From: Blattamonas nauphoetae
Taxonomy: Eukaryota > Preaxostyla > Oxymonadida
Length of the DNA stretch: 64,000 nt
Direction: 5' to 3'
NCBI GenBank assembly: GCA_033064195.1
Contig: JARBJD010000086.1
Coordinates: 1 to 64,000 of the forward strand
The notes below the pieces were generated by a model. The model made no database searches, was not told where the DNA came from, and saw only the letters and a list, made by a program, of their open reading frames with translations. Positions within the stretch are counted from its first letter, which is position 1. Each line of letters starts with the position of its first letter. This document shows, in pieces, positions 12,727-23,089 of the stretch. Made by a program: the position numbers and the translations under genes.

Positions 12727-13412
12727 TGGGTTGGGGAGAGGCAGAGGGGAGTGGGAGGGTGTGGGGGGTGAGAGATAGGCAGAGGGAGTGGGAGGGTGTG
12801 GGTAGTGAGGGAGATGCAGAGGGAGTGGGAGGGTGTGGATGGTGAGGGAGAGGCAGAGGGGAGTGGGAGGGTGAGGGTAGTGAGGGAGATGCAGAGGAGT
12901 GGGAGGGTGTGGGTGGTGAGGGAGAGGGAGAGGAGTGGGAGGGTGTGGGTGGTGAGGGAGAGGCAGAGGGGAGTGGGAGGGTGTGGATGGTGAGGGAGAG
13001 GCAGAGGAGTGGGAGGGTGTGGTGGTGAGGGAGATGCAGAGGGAGTGGGAGGGTGTGGATGGTGAGGGAGAGGCAGAGGGAGTGGGAGGGTGTGGATGGT
13101 GAGGGAGAGGCAGAGGGAGTGGGAGGGTGTGGGTGGTGAGGGAGAGGGAGAGGGAGTGGGAGGGTGTGGGTGGTGAGGGGAGAGGGAGAGGGAGTGGGAG
13201 GGTGTGGGTGGTGAGGGAGAGGCAGAGGGGAGTGGGAGGTGTGGATGGTGAGGGAGAGGCAGAGGGGAGTGGGAGGGTGTGGGTGGTGAGGCAGAGGCAG
13301 AGGGGAGTGGGAGGGTGTGGGTGGTGAGGGAGAGGCAGAGGGGAGTGGGAGGGTGTGGGTGGTGATGGGAGAGGCAGAGGGGAGTGGGAGGGTGTGGGTG
13401 GTGAGGGAGAAT
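12727..13412 (+). repeat. G-rich minisatellite, unit about 38 bp
   Basis: About 17-18 units built from GAGTGGGAGGGTGTGGGTGG and TGAGGGAGAGGCAGAGGG with small unit-length changes. The strand is strongly G-rich with many G-runs, so it could form G-quadruplexes. The same repeat occurs inverted at 30,752-31,329. It starts directly beyond the 3' flank of family gene A. Long proline/serine/histidine-rich frames on the other strand are artefacts. Confidence 0.97.
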
Positions 13413-13532
13413 CACAATCGTTCCCACAAACCAAAACACGAAGTTATGTCAACGTCGAGAACGATCACACAAACAGCGTTGTCAAAACCATGTCAGAAAC
13501 TGTTCGAAACGTTCATTGGCTTCTGTCTGTTT

Positions 13533-14606
13533 CTATTCGTCTTCTGGAAGGTTCATGCCCAGCAGGTTGCTCCATTCAATCGATTCGTCAACAATCCATT
13601 CCCCTCTGTTTCCACTTTTGTCGTTTTGCAGCTTAGCTTCGATCACAGCTTCGATGCCCTCCATTCTCAACATTCGATGTGCTTTCTTCCACATCAATCG
13701 CTTGGGTCCCCTTAGATTGTTCCATTTTCGCTGGGCGTCCACCATGTTAAACAGAAAATAGTGGATTGAGCGTTCACCTTCGATGTAAGTGAGACAACTC
13801 GGAATCGTGACAAAGATGGGCATATTCAGGACGAAATCCATCGTCGGTTGATGATAAGTACATATTCGGAGGATTTGGGTGAGTAGTGCCAGAAAAGACT
13901 TGGATTGTTCGCCATCGACGATCGAAAATCGGTTCACACACAGATGGTAAATGTACTGTTCCGAAGGCACAAGAATTTGTTGGAAAGTTGTCTCATGAAC
14001 AGCTTGTTGTTCATTTCCATCTTCGATTCTGAGTTCGTTCAGTCCAAATGGAGTTGCGGGCCAGTGAGTATTGTGGATGATTGTCATGACGTTGATGTGG
14101 ATATCGACTGCATCTGCCAACGAAAGAGACAGTGGATGGAGAGTGATGATGAGTTGAGGGATCAAGTCAGCTTTGACGAGGGCAAGATCAACTGTTGCTG
14201 AGCAAAAGTCCATCAATGTTTCGAGTATCTTCATTGCTGCTGGGACGACAGCATGACTGGGTGATGAAAGGAGCACCACAATGGACCGTACGAAGTTGGT
14301 CGAAGATTCATCAGCGGTTCGCCCAAATTTGTTGAGAAAAGCATCGGCTGATTTTTCATCATCCAGACCCACAGATTTGAGAAAACTTACAGCTTTAGCT
14401 TCCAGGGAGTCATCAAGTGCAGGCTGAAACTTCACAGTGGCGACGAGAGACTGAAAGACAAGGGCCTTTTCGTCTTCAGATGGAAGCTTTTCTTCACTCC
14501 AATTCAGGAAAGCAGAACAGTCTATAGAATATGACATACAGTGGGAAAATATACCGGAGCAAGAAGAATTCGGAACAGAGGATGAACTCGCATCTAAAGT
14601 CGTCAT
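13533..14606 (-). CDS. ARM/HEAT-like family protein A (346 aa after splicing)
   Basis: An all-helical protein of the expanded family seen here at 23.9, 26.0, 28.3 and 43.9 kb: N-terminal FLNWSEE motif, helical pairs (LVKADLIPQLI, IHINVMTII), CVNRFSIVDG and the terminal LRMEGIEAVIEAKLQ, SIEWSNLLGMN. I start it at the ATG at 14,606 because that matches the starts of B and D. A 33-nt GT...AG intron (14,554 down to 14,522, phase 1) lies just before the FLNW block, at the same site and length as in B and C. Retaining it keeps the frame. A solenoid scaffold is inferred; no enzymatic motif is visible. Confidence 0.85.
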   Translation of the reverse strand: MTTLDASSSSVPNSSCSGIFSHCMSYSIDCSAFLNWSEEKLPSEDEKALVFQSLVATVKFQPALDDSLEAKAVSFLKSVGLDDEKSADAFLNKFGRTADESSTNFVRSIVVLLSSPSHAVVPAAMKILETLMDFCSATVDLALVKADLIPQLIITLHPLSLSLADAVDIHINVMTIIHNTHWPATPFGLNELRIEDGNEQQAVHETTFQQILVPSEQYIYHLCVNRFSIVDGEQSKSFLALLTQILRICTYHQPTMDFVLNMPIFVTIPSCLTYIEGERSIHYFLFNMVDAQRKWNNLRGPKRLMWKKAHRMLRMEGIEAVIEAKLQNDKSGNRGEWIVDESIEWSNLLGMNLPEDE

Positions 14607-14617
14607 TCCTTCAGATT

Positions 14618-14651
14618 CTGTGATGAAGCATTCGTTATGGGTTCGTAGAAC
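14618..14651 (-). promoter_or_regulatory. Conserved leader segment of family gene A
   Basis: A 34-nt stretch starting GT and ending CACAG, with the core CCCATAACGAATG, just upstream of the ATG. Genes B and D carry the same core at the same distance. It may be a leader intron or a promoter element. Confidence 0.5.
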
Positions 14652-14738
14652 AAAAGTATGAAACTGTGACATTGTGATGATGTATTCATCCAAAAAAGCA
14701 GAAACACACATGATATCGTGAATAGTTCGACGATCCAT

Positions 14739-15106
14739 GAGTCATGACGCAGTTTGGATAGAGAACGAGCAGTTGTTGAGAAGTCTGTTCAATGTTCGAC
14801 AGAAAAGTGTGACGGAGTGTCTCTGTCATCGCCTGTTTGCATTTCAGTGATTCACTCCGTGATCGCGTTCAAGTCTTCGCTGGTTCTTGTCGGGTTCTTC
14901 CGAAGACGCGGAAGGTTCAGTCCTTGCTGAACGGACTGTTCGATCAAAGCGGGTGCAGAAAGTGACCACCACGTTCGATACCCACAGAGTGGGAGGGTCT
15001 TCAGGAATTCGTGGGTGTGCATCGAGAAGCAGTCTTTCCTCGTCCTCTCCTTTGCGGTGGCAGTGGCAGAAGGCCATGTGGAGGTGGTTCGCTTGGGCTG
15101 CTTCCA
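14739..15106. other. Intergenic stretch between gene A and a tandem repeat
   Basis: No gene supported. Gene A and the kinase gene at 15.9 kb are transcribed away from this stretch and from the repeat array beside it, so promoter sequence for A is expected here; no specific site is recognised. Confidence 0.4.
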
Positions 15107-15455
15107 CTCAAGTCTGCCAACAGGAACCTCGTTCTTCCTCCACTCAAGTCTGCCAACAGGAACCTCGTTCTTCCTCCACTCAAGTCTGCCAACAGGAACC
15201 TCGTTCTTCCTCCACTCAAGTCTGCCAACAGGAACCTCGTTCTTCCTCCACTCAAGTCTGCCAACAGGAACCTCGTTCTTCCTCCACTCAAGTCTGCCAA
15301 CAGGAACCTCGTTCTTCCTCCACTCCAAGTCTGCCAACAGGAACCTCGTTCTTCCTCCACTCAAGTCTGCCAACAGGAACCTCGTTCTTCCTCCACTCAA
15401 GTCTGCCAACAGGAACCTCGTTCTTCCTCCACTCAAGTCTGCCAACAGGAACCTC
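15107..15455 (+). repeat. 36-bp tandem repeat
   Basis: Nearly ten head-to-tail copies of a unit beginning CTCAAGTCTGCCAACAGGAA. One copy carries a single-base insertion, so no reading frame runs through the whole array unchanged. The unit is exactly 12 codons, which explains long artefact frames on both strands. The copies are almost identical, suggesting recent expansion. Confidence 0.97.
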
Positions 15456-15944
15456 GGACTTCTCTCAACACCCATGTCAGAATCGCCGATGCTTCCCTCC
15501 AAGCTCTTGACAATATCATCCAACGAGATCCACCTGCTCGCACTCTTCTCCCCTCGCCCATCTTCCCATAGTCTTCCCCAAACCAACAATATTCTGGTCT
15601 CACGTACCTGGAGGCTCTGACAAAGTCGTCCTCCCAACTCATCTCACTGTCGACAACATCACCACAACACGCTGCGGTCTCGTTGTCTGTGAACATCAGT
15701 GATGTATTTCTCTATTTGGGTGGCATGTTTAGGATAGTGGTCAACGTGAGAGATCGAAAAAGTGGCCAGAAGATTTGAGTGATTCAGAGTTTGAAATGGA
15801 GATCTTGAGCATTCTAAGAATCATTATGCAATTTATTATTAATTCTTCTTTCACTGAGGAGATCATGGATTTGATAATCAGATCACTTCAATGAACAAAA
15901 CTACCAAACAAAATTTTGAGGTTTGATCTAACTCATCATTGAAA
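15456..15944. other. Intergenic stretch with one copy of the 25-kb minisatellite unit
   Basis: Around 15,655-15,690 there is a single copy of the unit containing CACAACACGCTGCGG and GTCTGTGAACATC that is tandemly repeated at 25,338-25,488. The rest is AT-rich upstream sequence of the kinase gene. Confidence 0.55.
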
Positions 15945-18090
15945 ATGACATCCAAACTGGAATGTATCATCCCTCCTGGATGTTTGTCCTTTCTAAAATG
16001 ATCTCAGCTTTTTCTCTTCATTCATCCCTTTCTTCTTTGTGATTCAGACACAAACGCGAAAAGGATCAGCGAAGGAGCATTTGGACAAGTCCTGAAAGTG
16101 ACTCATGAACGGAGTGGGGTTGACTATGCGGTGAAGGTGCTGCCGGTGCTGAAAGAAGAAGACAAGGAACGAGTTTCTCGTCAAGTTGAGATGTTGACTC
16201 GTTTTGCTCATCCTCGGATAGTTGGTCTTCATGAATCGATTGACATGGGAGGATACCAGGCGATTGTGATGGAGCTTGGATGTGTTTTTAGTTGACGGTG
16301 ATGATTCTGTCTGACATTTGCGAGGGACTTTTGTGGATGCACACCCACTCGTCGGGATCGACAGCTCATGGAGATATTAAGCCGGAGAATGTTCTCTTCC
16401 ACCCAAACAATCGGGCATTTCTGTGTTTGTTCGATTTTTGATTTCTTTTATACGTCATTTTCTGACATCAGGTGATCTCGGTGGTTCAGCCGCCTTCGAA
16501 CAACACTTAACTCAAAGGACAGGAGAATTTGGGACATTCGAGTACAACTCACCGGAGCGCGTGATGGACAGCAATGGAACAGCAACGCCAGCGAATGATG
16601 TTTGGTCGCTTGGAGTACTGGCGTATCGAATGGTAACTGGACGAGGGCTGTTCGATGAATTAACCCTCCCACAGCTGTGTCTCGCATTGGGCCTGTTTTC
16701 TGAATCCAAAATCCCAACCACGATTCCTGCGGCTGTGAGAGGAGTTCTCGTGAAGATGTTGGAACCGGTCTGTTCTCTTTCTTGCTCACCAACTCTTTCT
16801 TTTTTTCGTGTTTTGAACTGATTCTCTCAGAATGCGGCACTTCGAGCAACAACGACGGCTCTTTTGGAAGGAGGTCTTTTGGAGGGAATGCTTGGGGCCG
16901 AAACAGCTCTGTCGAAAATGATGTCGATTCAGCTTGCGACCGGAGTGAACGAGATGAAGGAATTGCTGAATGATGCGAGAGTGAAGGAGAAGACGATGGA
17001 ACTGGAGACGGAAAAGGCGAAACTGCTAAAAGAGACGATAGAATTGGAACACCAACTCACCGCCACACACACCTCACCAATCTCGATCGACCATGAAGTC
17101 AATATCCTCTCAACGAAACATGAAATGCCCCCACTTCAAGGAGACAAAGTGGTGATGGAGGTAAATCCACAATCGACACCAGATATCACTCGCTTCTATC
17201 CGAATGACGACGACTTTACAGACTGGACTGATGACGACAATTCTGAAAACGAACCATCAACTGGATCACCATCGAATGAGACCATCAACAATGAGTTCGA
17301 TCTGATAGTGAAGATCGGAATCGCTGGTGACAAGTACCATTTGAGTGTCTATCCACACAACACCATCATCCAAATCAAAGAAAGGCTCGCTTCTTTCGTG
17401 GGTCAATCAATCGATGACATCTCTCTCATGTACGGTCCGGATTTGCTGAGTGATTCTACAACTCTGTCGAAAATCGACTTTTGTGAGAATCACACCATGA
17501 TCGCTTTCATCAACACTGACGAACAACCATCGACTCAATCCCGATCGAAGGAGAACGTCAATGATGCGTTCAGTCTGATGGTGGAGAACACATCAACTGG
17601 TGACCAGTACAATTTGAATGTGGTTCCATTCAACACCATTCTCGAAATCAAACTAAGACTCGGTCATTATGTTGATGTATGGTATAGAGAAATCTCTCTC
17701 TTGTTCGAGGCTGAAGAACTGAAAGATTACAAAACTTTGTCAGAGATCAACTTCAATGGTCATTTCGTCCTACATCTCTCCATCAACAAACCTAACGACC
17801 AAATCGATGTCACGGCTCATGATGCCAACACTGACGAACAACCCTCGACTGGATCACCATCAAAGGAAGGCAATACACACCACACACCAACCACAGCCTC
17901 TTCATCGACATCGAAAGTGCCTCAGAAACCAAATCCACTCCCAGTGAAAGTGGCCGCTCGAGACCATCCTGCTTACCAGCCGTTCTTTGCGAGACTGAAG
18001 GGTGGAAAAAAGGCTGTGTTCATGGCACCGGAAATGAGGGAGAAAGGGCTGAATCCTGACGCTTTATCAGATCCAGACATGCTCGTGTAA
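15945..18090 (+). CDS. Protein kinase with two ubiquitin-like domains, probably damaged
   Basis: Exons read as 15,945-15,981, 16,048 to about 16,280, 16,292-16,424, 16,472-16,767 and 16,831-18,090, with introns of 66, 47 and 63 nt. The kinase has a Gly loop (SEGAFGQV), YAVKVL Lys, HGDIKPEN catalytic loop, DLG in place of DFG, and SPE. A short coiled coil follows, then two beta-grasp ubiquitin-like repeats of about 75 residues (FDLIVKIGIAGDKYHL and FSLMVENTSTGDQYNL) separated by DEQPST linkers. Compared with the paralogue at 51.7 kb, about 25 residues after VMELG and most of an intron are missing, leaving only about 10 nt. So it is a pseudogene, or the assembly lacks a piece. Tyr/Ser specificity is not readable. 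Confidence 0.8.
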
Positions 18091-18309
18091 ATGTTACAAC
18101 CATTCATAGACCCTCCACAAAACTGGCTAAATTAATACAAACTGGTTTCATTCATCAAAAGGCGTTATATCAAAATGTTTTGCTAAAATTGTCCCCTCTT
18201 AACTCTTAGAAACATGGGAACAGTAGTCTGATGAAGTCAATTTCTGACAAAGCTATGGAATCATCCAGAACATCTTCATCGAACATGGGATCATTGTTCA
18301 GAGCGGATA

Positions 18310-18377
18310 AACGCCCTCACTTCTTCCTGCGAAGGAAGGGTCGGCGTGTTTTGAGGCTGCACGAGCGGTCGGAGTGA
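18310..18377 (+). pseudogene. Left part of a host ORF interrupted by the DIRS element
   Basis: One frame reads PAKEGSACFEAARAVGV up to the element border and would continue in frame as IQYRLLSDG on the far side at 23,146. A stop lies a few codons upstream, so an exon border or another break must precede it. Weak on its own; the in-frame continuation is the support. Confidence 0.4.
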
Positions 18378-18378
18378 T

Positions 18379-18452
18379 TTTACCACCAAACCAGTGCTCT
18401 TCAACAATTGAGACCTGGTGAAGTGGACTATGGGGTGGCCTGATCCAAACTG
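18379..18452 (+). repeat. Left terminal repeat of the DIRS element
   Basis: Starts TTTACCACCAAACCAGTGCT and matches, inverted, the right end at about 23,052-23,120 through GAGACCTGGTGAAGTGGACT and GGGGTGGCCTGATCCAAAC. Confidence 0.9.
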
Positions 18453-18723
18453 GAGACCAACGTGTGAATAAAAACAAATTTGTCTGTTTCCACAAACAAA
18501 ATCCCAACACAGGACGGTGAAGTCACTGTGTTGGTTTGCCCAAGTGGGGGCAGTTGAAGAGCAATCCTGTCCAGAAATCCTCAACGAGGAACAAAAACTG
18601 GACAAAACAGAGAGGTCAAAAGTGACTACTGAGGTGAAAAGAACCAAAAGGTTGTGATGAAGTCGCTCCAGCGACAAAACAAGAGTCCAAGGAACGAGCA
18701 GTTGCTGTGTGGCTGCGTTAGTT

Positions 18724-18805
18724 GTTGAAGAGCACTGGTTTGGTGGTAAAGGATTTCGCTGTTCTCAATCCTCCACCAAACCAGGGCCTTCAACAATTGA
18801 GAGTT
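18724..18805 (+). repeat. Internal complementary region of the DIRS element
   Basis: The first half (GAGCACTGGTTTGGTGGTAA) is the complement of the left end; the second half (GGATTTCGCTGTTCTCAATC) is the complement of the right end. This junction is diagnostic for DIRS-1-like elements. Confidence 0.92.
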
Positions 18806-18885
18806 GAAAAGGAATCATGAGATAAATGGAGAAGAATCAAAGAAATTAAAAGAAAGATTATGTTCTGTTCGAACTCCTTGGACAA

Positions 18886-20577
18886 CTAACTAGAACTCAT
18901 GAGAAGGCCGTGTTCCCGTAAGGGCAGCCACCAGCTGAATGCGAGTTTCGGTGCTTCAGTTCCAATCATAATCGGAGCTGAGTAGAATCGGTCTGCTGTT
19001 GTTGATGTGAGAGACCAGCCCACGTGACTGTTGACGATCTCAAGCGGAACTTTCGCCACTCGCCTGAGGTGGCTCACCGCTGCGTGCTTTATGGTGTATG
19101 GTCCGTAATGACCAGGGACACCGATCTCTCTCAGAACGACTTTCAGCATTGATGCGAGGGCTGGCATCTTCAATGGAATCCCTCTTCTGAAATCAAACCA
19201 TACCTTTGAATTCTCAAAATCTGCCTCCATCCGACCTGAGTGGGCTCTCTCACAATTTGCTTTGTGTGTCTGAAGAGCTTTGAATGCTGAGAATGATTCG
19301 TCACCTTCATCTCGAACGAATCTCATCTCGTCTTCCAGCTGGTTCTGTTTAGCTCTGATTGAAATCGTTGCGAACGATGTCGGGATTAAAGTTGACGCTT
19401 CGTGGAAAACTATATCCCTCCATCGGAGATTAGCAACCTCTGCACGACGGCAGCAAGTCGACGCGAGAATGAGAGCCAATGTTCTCGTTTGCTGAAGTTC
19501 CGCATCATCGCGAGCGACCTCCTGGGTACTCTGCGCCCAACGGAGGAGTAAATCAATATTCCAAATCGAACGATAATGCTTGTTTGACTTGGCCTTTGGG
19601 TGAGTTTTTGAGAGAACTTGTCTGAATGATTGTAGATGAGTATGTTCGTCGTGAAGAGACGGGTGGAAGAGGCCCAATGATCTCACAACTTTAGGAACTG
19701 CCGTATGAGGGAGTTGGTTCGGAGGTGGGAACCGTTCTGCAAGGTCGGCAACAAAACTGCACATAATCTGATCGATGTTTGTTGACTTGGCTACAATGAA
19801 GGAAACGGAATGATTGAACTTTTCACAGAACTGTTTAAAGAGCTTCCAAGCCCGCATCCAAGGGCCCTTGTGTTTGTAAGCGTTCTCTTCATGGGTTCGG
19901 ACATTCATTGGGATTCTGCCTTCATCGCACAGTCTTCTGAAATAATCTCTTCCCTCAATGTTCTCTCTCCCACTAAACAAGCTCGAACCATCCCTGGGGG
20001 TAGGCTCGCTTCTGTCGATGCATCTGTGTGTTTTATCATCGTCGAGTACGGACCCAGTATCATTGAGTCGGTTTCGATTGCTCTGAGTGTCGATGTCCAA
20101 CATTGATTCTTCCAATCCGGGACGATCAACACTCCCAAGATCACTTTCTCGTTCTTCAGTTTCTTCAGAACTCGGGGAAGCAGAAGAATCGGAGGATGTA
20201 TGAGAGGTTGTATCATCCCTGTCCAGTTGACGACGAGGGAGTCTTTTCCAGCTGCTTCTTGTTCCACGCAATGCGAGTAGAATGTTCGACATTGTTTGTT
20301 TCGAGATGTCGCGAACAGATCGATCAGCGGAACGTAGGACCATCGTTCGTTCAACAGTTGTAGAGCTTGCGGTGTTAGCATGTACTCCGCTTGTGGATGG
20401 AGTCTGGACAGAGCATCGGCAGTCGTGTTCAATTGTCCCGGTATGTATTGGATGTCCGCTAGCTTCATTCCGCTTTTCTCGATTGTATCCAGCGTCTGCT
20501 TGGTGATCTGGGCAAGAGATGAGGTTGCTTTCTGATTCTTCACATTTTGGACGGCTGTTGTATGTCGCTGTGGACAA
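18886..20577 (-). CDS. DIRS tyrosine recombinase
   Basis: The C-terminal half holds the recombinase fold: a first catalytic Arg in the TCCRRAEVANLRW block, YTIKHAAVSHLRR (the H-x-x-R box), VGWSLTSTTADRFY with the candidate tyrosine near the end. The N-terminal third is serine-rich and overlaps the RNase H region in another frame, as is normal in this family. In DIRS elements the enzyme inserts the circular DNA without a target duplication, which fits the clean junctions here. The frame looks whole. Confidence 0.88.
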   Translation of the reverse strand: MSTATYNSRPKCEESESNLISCPDHQADAGYNREKRNEASGHPIHTGTIEHDCRCSVQTPSTSGVHANTASSTTVERTMVLRSADRSVRDISKQTMSNILLALRGTRSSWKRLPRRQLDRDDTTSHTSSDSSASPSSEETEERESDLGSVDRPGLEESMLDIDTQSNRNRLNDTGSVLDDDKTHRCIDRSEPTPRDGSSLFSGRENIEGRDYFRRLCDEGRIPMNVRTHEENAYKHKGPWMRAWKLFKQFCEKFNHSVSFIVAKSTNIDQIMCSFVADLAERFPPPNQLPHTAVPKVVRSLGLFHPSLHDEHTHLQSFRQVLSKTHPKAKSNKHYRSIWNIDLLLRWAQSTQEVARDDAELQQTRTLALILASTCCRRAEVANLRWRDIVFHEASTLIPTSFATISIRAKQNQLEDEMRFVRDEGDESFSAFKALQTHKANCERAHSGRMEADFENSKVWFDFRRGIPLKMPALASMLKVVLREIGVPGHYGPYTIKHAAVSHLRRVAKVPLEIVNSHVGWSLTSTTADRFYSAPIMIGTEAPKLAFSWWLPLREHGLLMSSS

Positions 20578-21718
20578 TGAATGCTTGAGTTTGTTTCTGT
20601 TTCAATAGAGGAGTCGCCTTGAGGATTGAGAAACGTATTGCGGCTGTTTCTTTCCAATTGGACGTTTGGAGTTTCTGTTGTTCCGTCCAGATTCCGTGGA
20701 AGAGTGATCTCTCTTCTCCAATCATGACTACACATCCCCAACCCCACGGACTTGCGTCTGTTGTCAGAGATGCCGAGGACGTGACATGTTTGAAGGAGCG
20801 AGGTATGTTCTGTCGAATCGCACAAGTCCAGAACGTCAATTCCCCCAGGTGGAGACGGTTGAGCTGAACATTCGCTTCCCATCCTCTCTGTCTCATGCAC
20901 ATGTCCTTCCACTGGTTCAATTGTTGTAAATGTAGACTCGCCGATGGAATGACAGCCCGAAGGAAGTTGAGCTGACCAATGATTGATGCCAAATCTCTCA
21001 CCCGAATCTCCTGTTGATGAAGGATGACAGCTTTTGCCATCCGTAATTGATTGAGAAGCTTGGACCGTCGAGAGGTGGTGATTGAGATTGACTGTGAGAC
21101 GGAGTTGATGGTCCATCCCAAGAATTCGATTGTTTGGGATGGAATGATGTGACATTTGTCGACAGCGATCTGAAAGCCCAGTTCGGTCAACATCTTGATC
21201 GCTTGTTTTGTTTTGGCGCTCGCTTCCTCCTCGGATGGTGAGATAAGAAGGATATCGTCCAAGTAGAAAATAATCGGTATCTGGAGTGTTTGTCGGATGT
21301 TCTTGATGGCAACCCGCATAATCTTTGTAAAAGTCCGAGGCGCGGTCGATAAGCCGAACGGCATTCCGACATATTGGTAGTATTGATCGTTGAATCTGAA
21401 ACAGAGATACTTCCTGAGTTGTTGAGGGACAATCACATGCTGGTATGCATTCTTCAAATCGATTGTTGTCATCCACTCCCCCCCGTGGATGAACTGCACC
21501 GCCGTGTTGACATCCTCCATTTTGAAATGCTCCACCTTCAGTTCGTTGTTCAGTGGGGTTGCATTCAAGATCTTCCTCCACTTCCCTCCTGGTTTCGGGA
21601 CCAGGAAGGTGTGGAGGGAGAGTACGACATCCGTTCGTGACACTGGAGTCACCACTCCCGACTTCAATTCCTCCTCCAGGAGGTTTTTTGAATGCTTGTG
21701 TCTCCTCCTGGTTCCCAC
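20000..21718 (-). pseudogene. DIRS reverse transcriptase and RNase H region
   Basis: RT motifs are plain: FLVPKPGGKWRKI, TIDLKNAYQHV, MPFGLSTAPRTF and the catalytic FYLDDILL, then the thumb and an RNase H start (TTDASPWGWGC). A later RNase H part carries IPGQLNTTADALSR, a typical DIRS/Gypsy-group RNase H end. The region looks broken at about one place. It copies element RNA in an intact relative. Confidence 0.85.
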
Positions 21719-21880
21719 GGAAAGGAAGAGACCAGGGGAGCTCTTGCAATTTCTGGGGAGATTGTGGGCTTATCCACTCCCACATCGCCCCCGCCAGGAT
21801 CCTCTCCTTCCCCCCTATCTGCTCCCATTTTGTTAAAGAATTCATCAACCTTTCTGGAACTGGTCGATTGGAAGATTCTG

Positions 21881-23089
21881 TTAATGTCGCTGGGGGTTGT
21901 ATTTGTTGTATTGTCCCTTGGGTTGGTTCGGGAGGCGGACTGACCCCCCTCTCTGAGAGAAAGACGACTGATTGTATTGTTGTTGTGAATGGTTGAGGGT
22001 GACTGTTGGACGGGGAGGAATCAATAAGTCGTTTGCTATTGATGCTGGTTGTGTAAGCCCGAGTGTCATAGCGACACGGTCTGCATTGGTTGGGGTAACA
22101 TATCTTCCGTGATGGGAGCAGGCAGCCGCATCTGCTGCATCCAAAATACTTTTTGAAATAACTGGAAGAATATGTTTAGGAGGTTCACCGTTCGAAACCA
22201 TGTCGTAGGCCTCCGCCATGTGACCAATTGAAGAAAAATTGGATTGCGTCGCGATCACCAAGGCTTGATCCTGAATTCTCTGCGCTTTCGAAAGGATCGC
22301 GCTATTTGGTGCAATTTCAATTGGTATGCCCAAGAGATTCTTCATGTGGGAGGTATGCGAATGTGTCAAATCACGTTGCTGATTTGGCAAAGTAGATTGC
22401 AACCAATTCTTGTTAAATGAAGGTTCTTGTTTCTTCATCTCTCGAAAAGTTCTTTTGAGCTTCTCCTGTCTTCTTCTGCTGTTGATCCCACCTCGTCGGT
22501 GTGGTCTGGATTCACTTGACGATTCTGTTAATGTATGGGAATATCGATGGCGGTTTCTTCTCTTTTTGTGATTCTTGATTGTTTTCGACTTTCTTTTTCG
22601 AAGTAGCTCCTTGAGATATGCAATCTCATCTTCCGTTGAGGAGGGTTCTGATGTTGTGATTGATGACTGATATGATTCCGATGAATCGTCGCTACTTGTC
22701 TCGAATAACTGATGTTGATAAGTATGTCTCCTCTTTTGATGGCGATCGCGTTTTCGTTGACTTTTTTCATCTCGGGTCACCAGTCTTCGATTTGCTCCAG
22801 ACGAAGAATGTCGTTTGATTTTATTGATACTTTCATCTGAGTGTCCTGCCGCCGGCTGGACCTGACGTACAGTTGATATGTTTTCTGCTTTTGGCTCCTC
22901 TGGACGTGTTTTAGACCGTGACGATAGTTGTGTGAGGATCTGTGGAATCGCATCGATTATTTGCATTGTGACTGCATTCACGAGATCTGGATTGAGATTA
23001 GACGAAGATAGTTCTTCGGATTGGAGCAATATTGACGGCTCGTTTGGTTGTAACATGTTTGGATCAGGCCACCCCATAGTCCACTTCAC
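21881..23089 (-). CDS. DIRS gag-like first ORF
   Basis: A 402-codon frame beginning within the right terminal repeat. It is basic and Ser/Arg-rich in the middle (SSDDSSESYQSS, RKRKSKTIKNHKKRRNRHR), then has a conserved-looking helical part and a Pro/Gln-rich tail. Its position as the first ORF fits a DIRS gag-like protein; there is no zinc knuckle. Some of the start may be terminal-repeat sequence and not translated. Confidence 0.65.
   Translation of the reverse strand: MKWTMGWPDPNMLQPNEPSILLQSEELSSSNLNPDLVNAVTMQIIDAIPQILTQLSSRSKTRPEEPKAENISTVRQVQPAAGHSDESINKIKRHSSSGANRRLVTRDEKSQRKRDRHQKRRHTYQHQLFETSSDDSSESYQSSITTSEPSSTEDEIAYLKELLRKRKSKTIKNHKKRRNRHRYSHTLTESSSESRPHRRGGINSRRRQEKLKRTFREMKKQEPSFNKNWLQSTLPNQQRDLTHSHTSHMKNLLGIPIEIAPNSAILSKAQRIQDQALVIATQSNFSSIGHMAEAYDMVSNGEPPKHILPVISKSILDAADAAACSHHGRYVTPTNADRVAMTLGLTQPASIANDLLIPPRPTVTLNHSQQQYNQSSFSQRGGSVRLPNQPKGQYNKYNPQRH

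Noticed and set aside
12631-13439. Long Pro/Ser/His-rich ORFs (267 and 243 codons)
   Set aside because: They are translations of the G-rich minisatellite in its complementary frames; unit-length changes shift the frame and there is no domain or start context.
15107-15455. CRISPR array
   Set aside because: The 36-bp units are head to tail with no spacers, and the genome is eukaryotic.
14852-15637. 261-codon repetitive ORF and three plus-strand ORFs
   Set aside because: Produced by the 36-bp array whose period is a multiple of three; a single-base insertion in one unit changes the peptide midway.
19905-21848. Single 647-codon protein in the DIRS element
   Set aside because: Much of the frame is a shadow of the RT frame; only its later part shows RNase H features.
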